A DNA stretch of 64,000 nt, from contig JAQFVV010006216.1 in NCBI GenBank assembly GCA_028023455.1, forward strand, positions 3,054,877 through 3,118,876, given 5' to 3'. Source of the stretch: Epiperipatus broadwayi (taxonomy: Eukaryota; Onychophora; Udeonychophora; Euonychophora; Peripatidae). The notes under the pieces were generated by a model. It was not told where the DNA came from. It did no database searches and saw only the letters and a list, made by a program, of their open reading frames with translations. Every line of letters starts with the position of its first letter. Within the stretch, counting starts at the first letter, position 1. This document shows positions 12,825 through 25,316 of this stretch, piece after piece. The translations under genes were made by a program, and so were the position numbers.

Positions 12825-13864
12825 TATTTTTCAAAACAGTCTCAAATTTGCTGTCATAATTGACACTTGAAATTATAAGAAATAAAACTGTCATACATCG
12901 ATGTAACTATAAAACATAAAACAAATGTGTCATGATTATGGTTTTCAGTTGAAGCGAGGAATGGATAAGTGCTGAATATCTCAATAATTTAGATTAATGA
13001 ATATATATTTTGGGCAGCACAAAATTCTGGGCTGCAAGTTGAGTATGACTTAAACAATTTAGCAGAAACATTCTTAAATCCCTTTTTTTTTTTTCTAAAT
13101 TATCTCTTTCATTTATCTTTTTAACAATATTATCTGCTATTCTATGACAACTATGTCTAAGTGTTCCATTTTACCAGTGTTAGAAGCAACATGTATTTAT
13201 GATTTTAAAACATTTTCAAATATATTGAAAGCTTTATTTACTACTGACTACAAGTATACTTAATTCCATGAGTGATTACAAGAAAATTATGTGATTTTAT
13301 ATAAGAAATCCTGCTACAGCTATTATTTTTAGATGTAACATTAATTCCTCGTAAAGAAACACTAATAGCTAACTGATAAGTTATGAAAGTATTTACAATA
13401 GATATTTTTTCCTGAATATTATTATCTAACTGATCATAACATAATCAAATGAAGAACTACTTAAGAGTTGTTATACATATAAATTCAGAAAATAACTGTT
13501 AGAAACTAAAACTATGTAGTATATTTTGAATAGAATGAATGTACATAGGTTTAATAATATTAGCATTATTTATTAATGTAACATTTAGAATTAATACTGG
13601 TTTATAACATTTTCCAGTGCTTGATTAAAAACACAGAGAGGAGAATTACTTGCATGATATAATGCTAACAATAAAATTCATAAATATCAGTCTTAATTTT
13701 AATAATTAAAACCTCGGCTATGAAAAAACTTGGCCTAGAGATTTCAACAAGCAAATCAAATGTAATGAAAATCATTACAACTCCAGATTTTGTACCCATC
13801 CTAGGAGATAGATGTCCTATATTATCATTAATCTTATACATTGTAGTTTTAGAATAATGTTATA
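12825..13864. other. XRN1 intron, no feature seen
   Basis: AT-rich intron sequence up to the Merlin insertion. No recognisable frame and no terminal repeats. Confidence 0.5.
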
Positions 13865-13872
13865 AATATTTT

Positions 13873-13907
13873 GGTAGTTGTTTTGTTGACAACCACGCCG
13901 CTGGATG
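13873..13907 (+). repeat. Merlin left terminal inverted repeat
   Basis: It starts GGTAGTTGTTTTGTTGACA and continues through a CCACGCCGC core to ggatg. It pairs with the inverted copy at 17250-17284 with only two mismatches (positions 20 and 30). Confidence 0.93.
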
Positions 13908-14039
13908 TCGTTGTTTTTTTTTTTAAAAATATAGATTATGAACATTCCCAGGCCTTTTTTTTTTTCAATTTTAATTGCATGTTTTTGAATTTTCAATTAC
14001 TTGTTTTTTGACTTTTTTTTTTTATTTAAAAATAAATTA

Positions 14040-15170
14040 AACACAAATTTTATTACATTTTTTGTAAACATTTATTTTTATTAACATCAACAAATAATAA
14101 ATAAATATAAAATAAAATCAACATATTGTAAAATTCTACGGTATATTGTTAAATTTTTGGGTACTTTGGCTTTCCGCTTTTTTAAAAAAGGAACTTCAAC
14201 AAAATGATGAAGTTACAGTGTTTTGTACACAATTGAAGAACATAAACAAATGCAAAAGTTACTTGGCCTTTTTTTTGTATTGCCACTTTTTTAAAAAAAT
14301 ATCATCAATAAAATTATGAAGTAACTCAGTTTTAAAGACAAAAAAATCACACAAACATACTCGAAACTTCATAGGATTTTTTTTTTTTTTAAAAAAGTTA
14401 ATCTTAGTAGACTTTTTTTTAACAAAGTTATGACGCTTTTTTATTTTTAAAAGTAACATTTTTTTTTACCATTTTAAATCAAACTTCAAAGTTATTAAGC
14501 TTTTTTTTTTTTTTTTGGTTACACAAATAATTCAAAAGGTATGGGGAAGTATGGAAGTGTTTATTATATCTATAAAGATATTACATATGGGATAGAGAAA
14601 GATGACTAATTCCGTGTGTGGTACATTAAAAAAAATCAGATATATTAATATTTAATTGAGGTTTAAAGTGTATATATCTGTGCTAGAGATAATCTCTAGT
14701 TTCGAGGATGTTTAGTAATATTTATTAGTGTATTTAGCAGAAGTGGATGGCGTAGGGTTTGGGAGTGGAGGGAGTTTGGCAATGGTAAATGAAAATGTAA
14801 CAAATAAATCACAAAAACGAACTTTAAACCTAGTAGGCTTTTTTTATTTTTTTGATACACAAATAAATAGTACAAACAAAGTTTTATTGGATTGCCTTTT
14901 TTTTTTAAAAAACAATTATCAACAAGTTCAAAGTTATTAAGCTTTTTTTTTGGTGACATCAATAAATAACACAAACAAAGTTTTTTTGGATTACCGCTTT
15001 TTTTAAAAACAGTTATCAACAAGTTCAAAGTTATTAAGCTTTTTTTTTTTTGGGGGGGGGGTACAAAAATAATTAACACAAACAAATTTTAAACTTTGTG
15101 GACTTTTTTTTTTGGATTAACGTTTTTTTTAATAAAGTTAACATTAACAAAAGTGATAAAACTTTGTAAG
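14040..15170. repeat. T-rich degenerate tandem-repeat field inside Merlin
   Basis: The region has repeated modules of the form aacacaaacaaagtttt, then a gga-tt-gcc-type spacer, then a long T run, then ttaaaaa, then atcaacaagttcaaagtta and ttaagc plus another T run. The best-preserved pair (about 14870-14945 and 14960-15045) has a period near 95-100 bp, and variants recur on both sides. A weaker set appears at 15590-15860. Apparent open frames here (for example 14696-15085) are poly-Lys/Leu artefacts of the repeat. Confidence 0.7.
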
Positions 15171-15959
15171 CTTCACCCCCACCCTCCCCTATTACAAGAA
15201 TAAAATCTCAAATAGAATGTATTAAAACAAAATAATTTTCTATAATAAGACTTTCAATTTTTATCACTTATTCAATCTGGTACGTGATTTATTAGTTAAT
15301 ATATACCCAGCTTCAATCAGATCAAAATTCATGCTTCTTGTAATCTATGCAAAAGATAAAATCAAGAGATTAATTACTATCTTCTAAATGCATAATTGAG
15401 GAAAGTTGGAAGTTATTCCAGTTTCCTAAAAACTTAACATAACAAAAACTATCGCAACAATCAGTCTCTTTGTATAACCTTTTTTTTCCCATTAATATTG
15501 TCCTTTTATAAAATGTAACCTTTGTTTAGCCTAATAAAAATTTGTTTAAAGTAAGATAAACAAATTGATAAACGATTAAAAATAATATTGACAAAGCTTA
15601 ATAACATTTTTTTATGGTTTTAAAAAAAAACAACATAGTTAAAACTTAGAGGGTTCTTTTTTTTTAACTTGCCAATTTCTTTAAAAACTAACATCGACAA
15701 AAATAACAGTTTTTACGATTTTTTTTTTTGTTTTGCTATAAAGATAAACAACTTTAGAAAGGTTTAAAAATAACACGAACTAACTTTAAAACTCATTTTT
15801 AATAAAATAACATCAAATATTAAAATTATGATAAATAAGTTTTCAAACTTTTAGTTTCAGTCAAAACTTCAAACAATTGTAAAAATAACTTCTATTTACA
15901 AAAATCAACGTAAAAGATTTTTAAATAAACTTTTTTCCAAATAATATGAACAAATTAAA

Positions 15960-16846
15960 TAATTCAAGATACCTACTGTGTGTTGACGTGCTGTGATAAA
16001 GACATCTCTGCAAGTATTGCCAGAAAAACATCTTCATCTTTGTGGAGACGCCGCCAAATAAGTTCGGCATGTAATTAGACAAATATTTCCTGTGAGTTCC
16101 CCGTTGTTCCTGTTGCGAGACTTTAGCAGGCCCCAAAGACGCTCAATGTTTTGGGTGGGAGTTCCTGTGGAAGGGTCCACAAAATTGTAAATGTAGTTGA
16201 CTGTCAGATGGTGGAACCCAGCCGCCTCAAGACCAATAGTCTTGTAACCCTTCCAACAGTCCGAGAAGATAGTCGATCCGGTGTTATCTTTCACAGCCTG
16301 CAAAAGAGTGGACGCAGATCTGCAAGGATTCGCGTGTCTTTCTGCACACCCCGCCAAAAATCCATTGTGGAGATAGTACTCTTCCCTGGTGGTTCTTTCT
16401 CTGGCTAAAGAGACTTTTATCAACCTCAACTATCAAACCGGGCCCGCCGATTTGACAGCATAGTCGAGATGACAAACTCTCAGAGCACAGCTCGCGAAGA
16501 CCATTGGTCCAATGCAAAGCGGCATTTTTGCCTTGGCCCAATTTTTTCTGTACAGCTTCGACAGTTACGTGTTCACGGCTCCAGAAATATATTAGACGTA
16601 TAGCTTTAACCAACAGTATTCTGGAGCTGTCAAACCAAGTGAGACTTCTAATGGAAACCATTCGACTGCATGAACGAGCCAAACATCTAAACTGACTTGT
16701 ATTTTTTACGATCCTCAATTTCATTGACACTCCACATTAGCATTTCTTTGAATTTGAAAGCAAATTTTTGATTTGCAAAAGGCCACTGCATCACGTTCTG
16801 TTGGTAAATCACACAATCGAACGATGTCTGGGTTTTCCTGCGCCAT
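15960..16846 (-). pseudogene. Merlin transposase (ISXO2-like DDE), frameshifted
   Basis: It would catalyse cut-and-paste transposition of the Merlin element. The best start is the ATG at 16846 (MAQENPDIVRLCDLPTERDA). After a frame change follow RCLARSCSRM (remnant of the N-terminal region) and TWFDSSRILLVKAIRLIYFW. Then comes the catalytic fold: GGPGLIVEVDKSLFSQRKNH (first Asp), WIFGGVCR, STIFSDCWKGYKTIG (second Asp), FHHLTVNYIYNFVDPSTG and TPTQNIERLWGLLKSRNRN (Glu/Asn region). The tail (SNYMPNLFGG...FFWQYLQRC) is in another frame. I count at least three frame shifts: near 16730, near 16330 in the GGVCR region, and near 16090. The catalytic residues survive. The family is clear; activity is not possible for this copy. 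Confidence 0.88.
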
Positions 16847-17249
16847 TATTATTTTCTCGTGGAGGTTCTTGAGAAAACACTGCTTGACGCGTTAACTACT
16901 TACTACTACATTCAAACATACCCTTGTACAATGTTTTGCACATTAAAATTTCACTACAGAAGTGTCTAAACAGTCTGTTAATTATCAAATACTTCAATCG
17001 TGTGATTTCAAAAAATATATAATAAAAATTAAAGTAAAAAGAACATTTCATTACTTGAATTTAACACACCCTCACACTACACCCTAAAAAAGTGTGAAGT
17101 GTGCGATTCGGAATAAATAATTTAATGCGATGCGATAAAGGGATCTGTAATGTGTAGTACAGCAGAATTGTTGAATTACATGTAAACACGGCTGCGAAAT
17201 GTCGGCCATGTAAACGGCATTTTTATATGTTTTAGCACATAAATCGAGC

Positions 17250-17284
17250 CATCCCGCGGCGTGGATGTCAACAAAACAACTACC
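17250..17284 (-). repeat. Merlin right terminal inverted repeat
   Basis: Reverse complement of the left repeat, ending TGTCAACAAAACAACTACC on the plus strand, directly followed by the target-duplication copy aatatttc. Confidence 0.93.
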
Positions 17285-17292
17285 AATATTTC

Positions 17293-18835
17293 TGTCATAT
17301 AGATTAAGTCTATTTTGTTTTTTATTAACTGATGATGATTACTTTTTTTGACATATACAAACCACTTTTAATATAAACTACCATCACCTGATTTAGTTTT
17401 TTGATATAATAGCAATAGTTTTCTGCTGTAGTAAAACATTCAGTAATTTAAATCATAGATTGATCAGCATCAGTAATAAATAAAATGCCAATAACTTTGT
17501 GTGTTGCTTATATAAAAATTGTTTATCTGATCTACAGGATTTAAATCTTGTAACCATTAAACTCGATCATGTTTTAACTGGATACAATATATTGTATCCA
17601 AATCTTTTACAATATCTGCTTTCAAGATATAATGATTTTAAGTTTAGAAATATAATTTGAATAATTTAATAAAATTAATAACATTTATAAAAATTATGCC
17701 AAAGTATTAAAAGAAAACAAGCATTGAAAATACATGGAGACATTTTATTAGTTTAGATAAACAGTGATTTTTTTACTTGAAATGTAGAATTGTTTTTTCA
17801 TTTTTGTTGGACTTTATTTTTGTAAATTTTTTGTTTATAATTTTTTTTTGACATTACATATTAATATTTTTATCTTCAATCTACAATTAAATCAATTAAA
17901 AACTTGCATTCATTAATGGAAAACAATAATTAATAATTAAAGTATTTTTATCTGAAGATCATTTGTAAGATGCTGTATATCTTACACTCATTTGGATTTT
18001 AAATTTAATCTGAAAGTGCAATTATATAAAAATAAAATTTATTTCTAAAAATAACTTCTACTTTTAATTTGAATTAAAATTTTTTTTTTTTTTTGTAATG
18101 ATTTCCAGTTAAACTGGTAATTTTTTATTTTTCTGCCATACAATTAGTTTTATAATTATTTAAGATCTTTTTTAAAAAAACAAATTATTTTAATGCTATT
18201 TAAAAAATAAAAAGTTTTTAATAACTTTCTAATCTTTGGATATGGATTATTCTATCTAAAGTTAATGTCCATACTTTTTATATCACAAACATTCTATTCT
18301 GATCTCAAGATATAGTTGGCATAACTATGCTCCTGTCACTTCAATAAATATATATATATATATTGTAATGGATGTTTAAAACACCTTTACAAAAATTGAA
18401 GTTTTATAGGGGTGAAGAAAATAAAATAAATTTTTATAAAATTTCGTTTGTAAAACTTGATAAAAGTTTTTTTTTAATGCTTGTACAAATATATATGTAT
18501 GTACGTGGAAATTATATTTTAAACCCACAGCGATATTTGGTTTTTAATTTTGAAAAAAAAAAAAAAAAAAGGAAAACTAAAATTACTTTTTTTTTTTAAA
18601 CTTATGTAAAAGTAAATTGTATAAATAATTTGCTTTTCAGATTTGGGATTTAGATTGATAAGAATAATTAAAAAGAAAGAAAGAAAAGAATTTTTCATTA
18701 GTTAATTCCTAGATATGTAAAGGGCAATTTATTTTCGTTAATTAGATAACTATTGTTAGCCAGATAGAGAATTTTTAAATTTTAATTAAAAAGAAAAAGT
18801 TTTGTAATTGGTAGAGATATGAGATATGATTCAAC
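17293..18835. other. XRN1 intron, no feature seen
   Basis: AT-rich intron with poly-T/poly-A tracts and a (ta)n run at about 18348-18364. The open frame at 18372-18599 is Lys/Phe-rich and unremarkable. Confidence 0.5.
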
Positions 18836-20330
18836 TATAACAGGCATAATCAGGCCATTGTATTATCTTTCAATACTTGCACCAGCCAGGATACAGACAC
18901 CAACTCTGAAGGAGAATTGCACAAACTCTGATACTGGCACAACTTCTGATACTTAGAAAAACTATTCCTGCAAAACTAGGAGAGAACAATTCCTGCCTAT
19001 TCTGAAAGCAAAGCAGATTCGGCAATTCTGTTTAAAACGAACAATAAATCTACAGCAAGAATATTTTCTCCTACCATGATGTGCTAAGCTTCTCGCCAGG
19101 ACAGGTTCGAATGTCTTGTATCTCCATTAACTGCCTATAATGCTATAAAGACCAATTATAAAGGAACCACTAACCAACTCACCCAAACCTACTGTCAGTG
19201 AATCCTGATCAACGGAACATATTCAAGAAGTCTAGTGCACTAGCATTTAAATAAATTATTAAGGTATCTTACATTTTACAATTTAAATAATTGTGTCTTA
19301 AATTTGATTTCTTTTTTTTTATATATGAATGTGTTTCAAGTTTTATTTTATGTAATTCGTTTCTGTGCGTTTGATATATATATATATATATTTTAATTAG
19401 TGCTAGTTTCAAACCTATACTTACGTTCTATTTAAGTCTTAGTAAGTAAAATAGTATCGTTTTATTTATAATCTCACATTCCTTTTTATTATAGAATGCA
19501 GTCTGGATATTACAGACTATTTTAATTGACTTCTGGCTCGTGACCCATTTTATTATTAGTTCTACTTATGTCGAGAAACTATAATTATTTATAATAGATT
19601 ATTATGAAAGGTAATAGTCGTTAGTTTTATTCCTTCGATCTTCCAATTCATTCATTAGGGGCATATACGATCGTTTTAACCCATTCTATAGGTAGATCAT
19701 GAGCTACCTAGCCTGTCTCACTGTGAGGGAGGTCAATAGATTGAAAGTAATATCTTTCAACATCCTGTTTTGTTTCGTAAAGTTAATGTTTTGGAAGCTA
19801 TCTTTGCATTTCTCCTCTTTCGACATAAGCTCTCAAATACGGAGATTTATTCTTTTCCTAACTATGGGTTATAAGCAAGAAGCTAAACCTCCTTTTCTTT
19901 TTACGTGAGATCACTGAATACTTACTAAGACTTCTGCTACTGTCTGTATTTTGCACTCTTTCCGCTATAGTTATACAATGCACAAAAATCATTTCTAAGC
20001 AGTGTTTAAAAAAAAGAAATATTTTAATTTTGACGAATGTATGAGTAGTACATTTTAAGTGTGTTTTAAAGATTATTATTTAGACTGTTTATTTAATCAT
20101 ACCCATAATAAAAATTTTTTTTTTTTTTTTCACTTGGTTGATTTTGTTTTCTGTTGCTACCTTACCAACTTTCTGAACAAAACATAAGATCTCATTTGCT
20201 TGATTGAGCTAGTCCGGCACATTCGGGTTCGTATATCCTGCCCACCGTTAAAATAAATGTCTAGTTCCGATTTTCGGACTAGTGGGGCCCTTGTGGTCAG
20301 TATATGCGAATCCAAACTTTCATCTGGTAC
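18836..20330. other. Higher-GC, possibly LTR-derived block
   Basis: The base composition differs from the flanking intron at 18850-19240 and 20160-20330. A TATA-like tataaagg lies at about 19160. A short hairpin (ctagttccg...cggactag) lies at about 20260-20283, followed by tggggccc. These would suit the regulatory part of an LTR retroelement, but I found no matching partner LTR or protein domain. Class undetermined. Confidence 0.3.
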
Positions 20331-20960
20331 AATATATTTTCTTTTTTCCAGTTTTCATGTTTTTTTTTTTTAAAAAAATTCTCTATATCTAAGAATGTTA
20401 ATAATTTCTTTTGTTTTTTCCTTTCATAATTTTCTTTAAAATATGCTTTTTGTTATTCATTTTTTTTACTTTTTCAACATTTCTAATTTACATATTTTAG
20501 TTTTATTTACATCTATATTTAACAAAGTACTAAATTCTAAGCATTTTACAATATTTTTTTAAAATCTTATATGTGTCGTTGTGTAATATATATATATTGA
20601 ACCGGGTGAAGCTGTAGATCTCTTGTGGAAACAAAATCTAGCATGAAATTTTAACTCTTTAATAAAATAACATTATGAAATATAAACTTATGAAACAAAA
20701 TTGTAAAAGTTACTCTTATATATAAAATATGATATTATAAACTTATACATTCAATCTACACCAATGCAATTTAAATATTGCTCAACCACGGTCCCTTAGG
20801 CAGAGAAGCATAATACCCAGAGGATATCTACAACCAAGCCAGAGCTATATATAAGGTATATAACTCAGACTACATTTCAAGAGCACAGATCTTCTCGACT
20901 GCAGAATTCAATACCTATCATTCAAAGCACGTTTTGTTTCAGAGAGAACTCACAGGCGCT

Positions 20961-22442
20961 AGTTAATTGCTCAAAAGATAACTAATGCCCTTTGAACAAT
21001 GACCAACTAACTCAGCACCTAAGAAATCCCAACTTGCTCAATCAAAAGAATAACATAATACATTACGGCTCTAATTAGTGGTAAAAGAATTGACCGACAA
21101 AATACTAAGTTTAAAAACTACTTTTATAACTGCTCAATTAATCTAACAATGATAGTTTATATAATAACCATACACACACTCCTAAGAACATACAATTTAA
21201 TATAACATAAAGCTTCAAACAATACAAGGCATTTATAACATGCACATCAATAGTTCGTTTTATGCATGCTATAGAGTTCATTGATTTTACTGACTCTGTG
21301 GGCTTCAAATTATGGCAATGGCTGCATTAATATCAGAAATGGAATAAGAAAATGTTATTACCTATAGGATTTTGGATGTGGACTTCTTGCTGTTTGCAGC
21401 TTCATGTGAGTTTACCAACCGGTTAGATTTGAGGTTTTGTGGAGGTTCCTATAATTGCTATCCATAATACTCCTATTCAAGAGAGTTAGATATCTCTGGC
21501 AGTTTCAAGTTATTAGGCAGGCATCACTTTTATTGGGCAGATTGGTGATGTTCCATCGGACTAAGGCTGGAGTCTGGCCGTATGCTTCCGATGGCTGTTA
21601 ACACTTCATTATCATAAAAAACAACACTGACTGAATACCTGAGAAGACTCTTTGTAAAACTGATTGTACACTCAACTGATTGAATGATGAAAAAACTTTT
21701 TATGTGAAGACCTGTTGTCATTGTATCCGCCAGCTATATCCATTGTTGGAAATTCATCCATTGCTTTTGATTAACTTTTTTGGTTAAGATTTTAATTAAT
21801 TAATTAATCCTGTTTTTAATTTGTAGCCATTGCTAATTCCTGTTATGAATTTTTACTTAGTAGCCATTGCTAATTCTGATTTTATATAACTTCTGTGCAT
21901 TTGCAATATTTGAGGGAATTTCCAATTATAAACTTTCATTTGTTTTTTAACATTGAACTTGCATATTCTCTTTTATCAGTACACGCACATTTTGCCATTT
22001 TTTTATTTTTAAAATCAACTCGTTATAAACAATCTTATTTATTTTAAATAAATGGGAAGAGATTTTTTTTCTTTAACTTAAATGAAAACCGATACTTTTA
22101 ATTTTATGTAAAATATTTATTTTAAACAGCTATAGTTTTAACTTTTTCTAAGCTAACTTCTCCCCCTTCCGATTACTCTTTAATACGTAAAACTGAATTA
22201 ATTGACTTTTAGCAAACTGTATTTTGTTTTAAACTAATAATAATAAAAAAAACTCTTCATACTTCTATAAATTTATTTATTTTCAAACGAGATGTTTTTC
22301 TTCAGTTTTTTACGGACAAATTATTCTGCAATAGTTTTATTTATTCCCAATTTTAAATTTTACGTTGTTCATGAAAATTTTTATTTTTTAATAATTGTAA
22401 ACACAATTTTTCATGAAGCGCTATTAGTCATTAGTGGTACAT
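20961..22442. repeat. Long direct repeat, copy 1
   Basis: Homologous to 25317-26783, with shared stretches such as ggctctaattagtggtaaaa, gagtttaccaaccggttRga and cttttatcaRYacRcRcaca. Copy 1 contains about 80 bases (near 22293-22373) absent from copy 2. It is preceded at 20570-20960 by a GC-richer block with a TATA-like motif (tatataagg). I recognise no protein. The two copies probably belong to one TE family, but neither has TG...CA ends, so an LTR pair is not established. Confidence 0.75.
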
Positions 22443-23985
22443 TACACCGCTCCTCCGACAAGAGTAAAATGTATCAGTTTGACCATTTTATCTCTGATAA
22501 CTTCTTTACTAAATCAACTATTTACATGAATTTTTATTTCTCTTAGTTTACTTTCTTTATATCTGGACTATATATGCCGAGGGCAATCTGTTGCGACCAT
22601 ACTTTTCTTTCCTCTAATGCTGCCGACATTGTTTACAATGATCTTGTACTGAATGATGACCTCCGGGACAGCACTATTTTTTGTGAAACAGAGATTTTAA
22701 ACGACGCGGACGCAGAGTTGCTGGCTTATACCGACTTATACATATGTGAAACGAAGCTTTTTATGCTGGGTTTCTACTGGACATTGTGAAAGAAAAGATC
22801 GCTGCGAATTGGCAGGATTCATCTACTATCCAATTTGACTTACAGTTTGTGAATAATATGAAATATGGGGATTCTCCCCTTAAGAAGAAGTGATTCGCGG
22901 CTTACTCTGGTTGTTTTCAGTGTGCTTTTTTAAAGAGAATGGGGACTCTTCCCTGAGAAGTGATCCTTGACTGTCCATTACGGGTATAATTTCATCCAGC
23001 CAACAGCATTAACTTTTGCTAAAATCAATTCTATACTTGCTACCCTCCTTTCAATTAATTACAATCTCTTATACACTCCTAACTTAAACTTAGATTTACA
23101 TTTCATTTATATTATTTATTTATATTAATCCTTATGAATGTTATTAAACCATTGTGAACATTATTTTAACATATTTAACTTGCTTGTATTCAATAAAAAA
23201 TCTAGTTTATTTTATTACATTACATTATTTTTCTACAGATATTTTATACTTATTTATTTAACTTGATTTTATTTGAACTATTTAATCCTATCAACATTAT
23301 TTTAAATCATTTAGTTGACCCTTTTATTTATGAACACCCTTCTTTATTAATATGTGCGTGAAAAAGAAAATCTTTTATCCAGTGAAGTCTCATTGTTATT
23401 ATTTTACAAAACATTTCATGATTTCTTTTTTTTTAAACTTTATTATTTTAGTTTTAAATAGAGAAATTTTCAGATTTATGACCTACGTCAAAAGTTTTTT
23501 TTTAAAATTCATTATCTGGCTGTTTTCTCTTAGCATGTTGAAACCGCTTGAGGGCGTAATTTCTTTGCAAATGCACAGAAATATACCATTTAATTGCCCG
23601 CTTCCACTATATAACGTTCTATTCCAATGGTTAAGCATTGAAATAGTCCATTTACATGTCTATGGCTACAGTATCTATTCTGACACAGTTTATACAAACA
23701 ATCCCATTATTAACATTTGCGGATACAGGTATTTATATGCACAGAAGTAGAATGTTTAATCTGCTGCTTCTGGTGAACTTTGTGTTATGCAGTTTCTACG
23801 AATAATACCATTTTAAATTTCGCTATGATATTTTGTGAGGGTGTCTATAATTGAGATTGTCAAAAGTCTTCAAATTCGCATGCCCAAGTCATTATTTTCT
23901 AAATCCAATGATGTAGTATGAGGTAATAAAAATTGTGGAAACTTTACCCCGCATCTCCAGACAAGGATGACACTTTAATCAATTG
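22443..23985. other. Unassigned sequence between direct repeats
   Basis: It contains short open frames at 22574-22789 and 23352-23750 on the plus strand that I do not recognise, and a GC-richer patch at 22560-22990. The second frame is hydrophobic (FFLNFIILVL, FIIWLFSL), which could reflect AT-rich composition. Likely TE-derived; class unknown. Confidence 0.3.
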
Positions 23986-24085
23986 TCAAAGGGGAGGTGT
24001 AAGCGTGATTTTTACGAAATCACGCTAAAATTCACGTTTGGATCAGATAAATCGCAACACCAATCAAAAGTACTGGCTTTATTTT
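23986..24085 (+). other. Purine tract and perfect hairpin, possible LTR start
   Basis: The purine tract aaaggggagg is followed at 23997 by tgtaagcgtgattt. A perfect 10-bp-stem hairpin (agcgtgattt / aaatcacgct, 5-base loop) sits at 24002-24026. A polypurine tract followed by TG is the usual 3'-LTR junction of an LTR retrotransposon. A related gaaatcac...gtgatttc hairpin is at about 24496-24520. No second LTR copy was found, so this is a suggestion only. Confidence 0.35.
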
Positions 24086-24331
24086 TGGCCATGATGTTGT
24101 CTTGAATAAATTCTTTCTTTTTATTCTTATTAAAATTACAAATTATATTTATGTGGCCATGATGTTGTTTTGGGGAAATTATTTCTTTTTATTCTTGTTA
24201 AAATTAACAATTTTATTTGCATGGCCACGATGTTTTTGTTTTGGAGAAATTATTTATTTTTCTTCATGTTAAAATTTGATTTGCATCGCCACGATTTTGT
24301 TTTTATTCTTGTTAAAATTACAAATTTCATT
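24086..24331. repeat. Minisatellite, 68-bp unit, about 3.6 copies
   Basis: Units begin tggccatgatg or tggccacgatg at 24086, 24154, 24222 and 24286 (the last tcgccacgatt). Each continues through a ttttattctt-gttaaaatta-type segment. The first two spacings are exactly 68; the third is 64. Confidence 0.9.
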
Positions 24332-24539
24332 TTAGAAAAATAAAAATTAACAAAAAAAGGTTTATCCAATTTATTTTTTATTTTTTTTAGATAAATTTCA
24401 TTATTTATGATTTTATTGTAAATCAAAAAAAGCACTATAAAGTTGAAAAAAAAGAACAACAGCCAGTAACATTATATATTCTGTTTGTTTACATAGAAAT
24501 CACACCCTCGAGTGATTTCAACACGCTAAGAGAAAACCC

Positions 24540-25260
24540 ATTATCTATTTCTGATCCTCTGTTTCTTTCCGTTTATTATTCCGTCCATTTACTAACTTCT
24601 AAACTCGGTCAGGTGGCTCGTTCTTTCTACTAACTCTATAATATAAATTAACTTTGCCCTTTCGTCTATCCCTTGCTTATAATTTGTTGCCTTGTCTCTT
24701 TCCCGTTTCATCCTATTTTCTGCCTCGTAAATTAGAAAACCTTTATACTTAGTAAAACTCCTTAGTTCCTTAAACTGAGAATATTTTCCTGCTCTTTCTT
24801 TTTATTTTAAATCTATGTTTAAAATGAACATTTACTTTAATCTTTTTATTTTTGCGAAAACTCCTTTACGTTATCTTCTATCTTTATTATTTTTATTTCC
24901 AAATTGCTATACTTAATGCTATTTTGTTCTACTATCTCTTGATCTACATTTTCTAATTTATCCTTCCCTTCACTTACATCTCTTACTACCTCGACTTACT
25001 TTTCAACTTCCTGACTTTTTTTAACCAAATCTAACTCTTATGATTTCTTGGTTTTTCTTTACCTTTCCTGTTATCTCACATCTTATTTCTCTTATTTCCC
25101 TAATCATTTCTAATTTAAACTCCTTAATTTCTTTCTTCAGTTCCACTTTGAACTCTGCCAACATTTCTTTCATTTCATTCATCATCATTTTCATCATCTT
25201 CTTTATCTCACTCTTCTTTTTCTTTGTTATTTGGGGATTTTTGAAAATATCGGGCTTCCG
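24540..25260 (-). pseudogene. LINE ORF1-like coiled-coil remnant
   Basis: The minus strand is strongly purine-rich, like the LINEs at 45-52 kb. From about 25200 it reads MNEMKEMLAEFKVELKKEIK then EFKLEMIREIREIRCEITGK, a regular Leu/Ile/Met heptad coiled coil. After a stop and frame change follow VSEGKDKLENVDQEIVEQNS and KYSNLEIKIIKIEDNVKEF. Coiled coils of this kind form the trimerising N-terminal half of LINE ORF1 proteins. Frames are broken and no RNA-binding domain is recognisable. It may be the missing ORF1 of the LINE family at 45-52 kb, but I could not link them directly. Confidence 0.5.
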
Positions 25261-25316
25261 ACTTCACTTCTTTATTCATTGTTACGCTGTACTTTTTATT
25301 TTTAAACTGCAAATAC

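Larger units (their letters stand above)
13873..17284 (-). mobile_element. Complete Merlin-family DNA transposon (3.4 kb)
   Basis: The element is bounded by 35-bp terminal inverted repeats (33/35 matching) and flanked by an 8-bp target duplication, aatatttt at 13865-13872 and aatatttc at 17285-17292 (7/8). It encodes on the minus strand a transposase of the ISXO2/IS1016-like DDE family (15960-16846). That transposase type plus 8-9-bp duplications defines Merlin. The left 1.2 kb is an unusual T-rich tandem-repeat field. The transposase has frameshifts, so this copy is not autonomous. Confidence 0.9.

Noticed and set aside
14696-15085. 129-residue minus-strand open frame and the overlapping plus-strand frame
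   Set aside because: Both are products of the T-rich tandem repeat in Merlin (poly-Lys, Leu and Phe runs), with no protein features.
16151-16695. Plus-strand open frames at 16151-16408 and 16504-16695
   Set aside because: Antisense shadows of the Merlin transposase.
23352-23750. 132-residue plus-strand frame as an envelope-like or membrane protein
   Set aside because: Hydrophobicity follows from AT-rich codons; no signal peptide, cysteine pattern or family motif.
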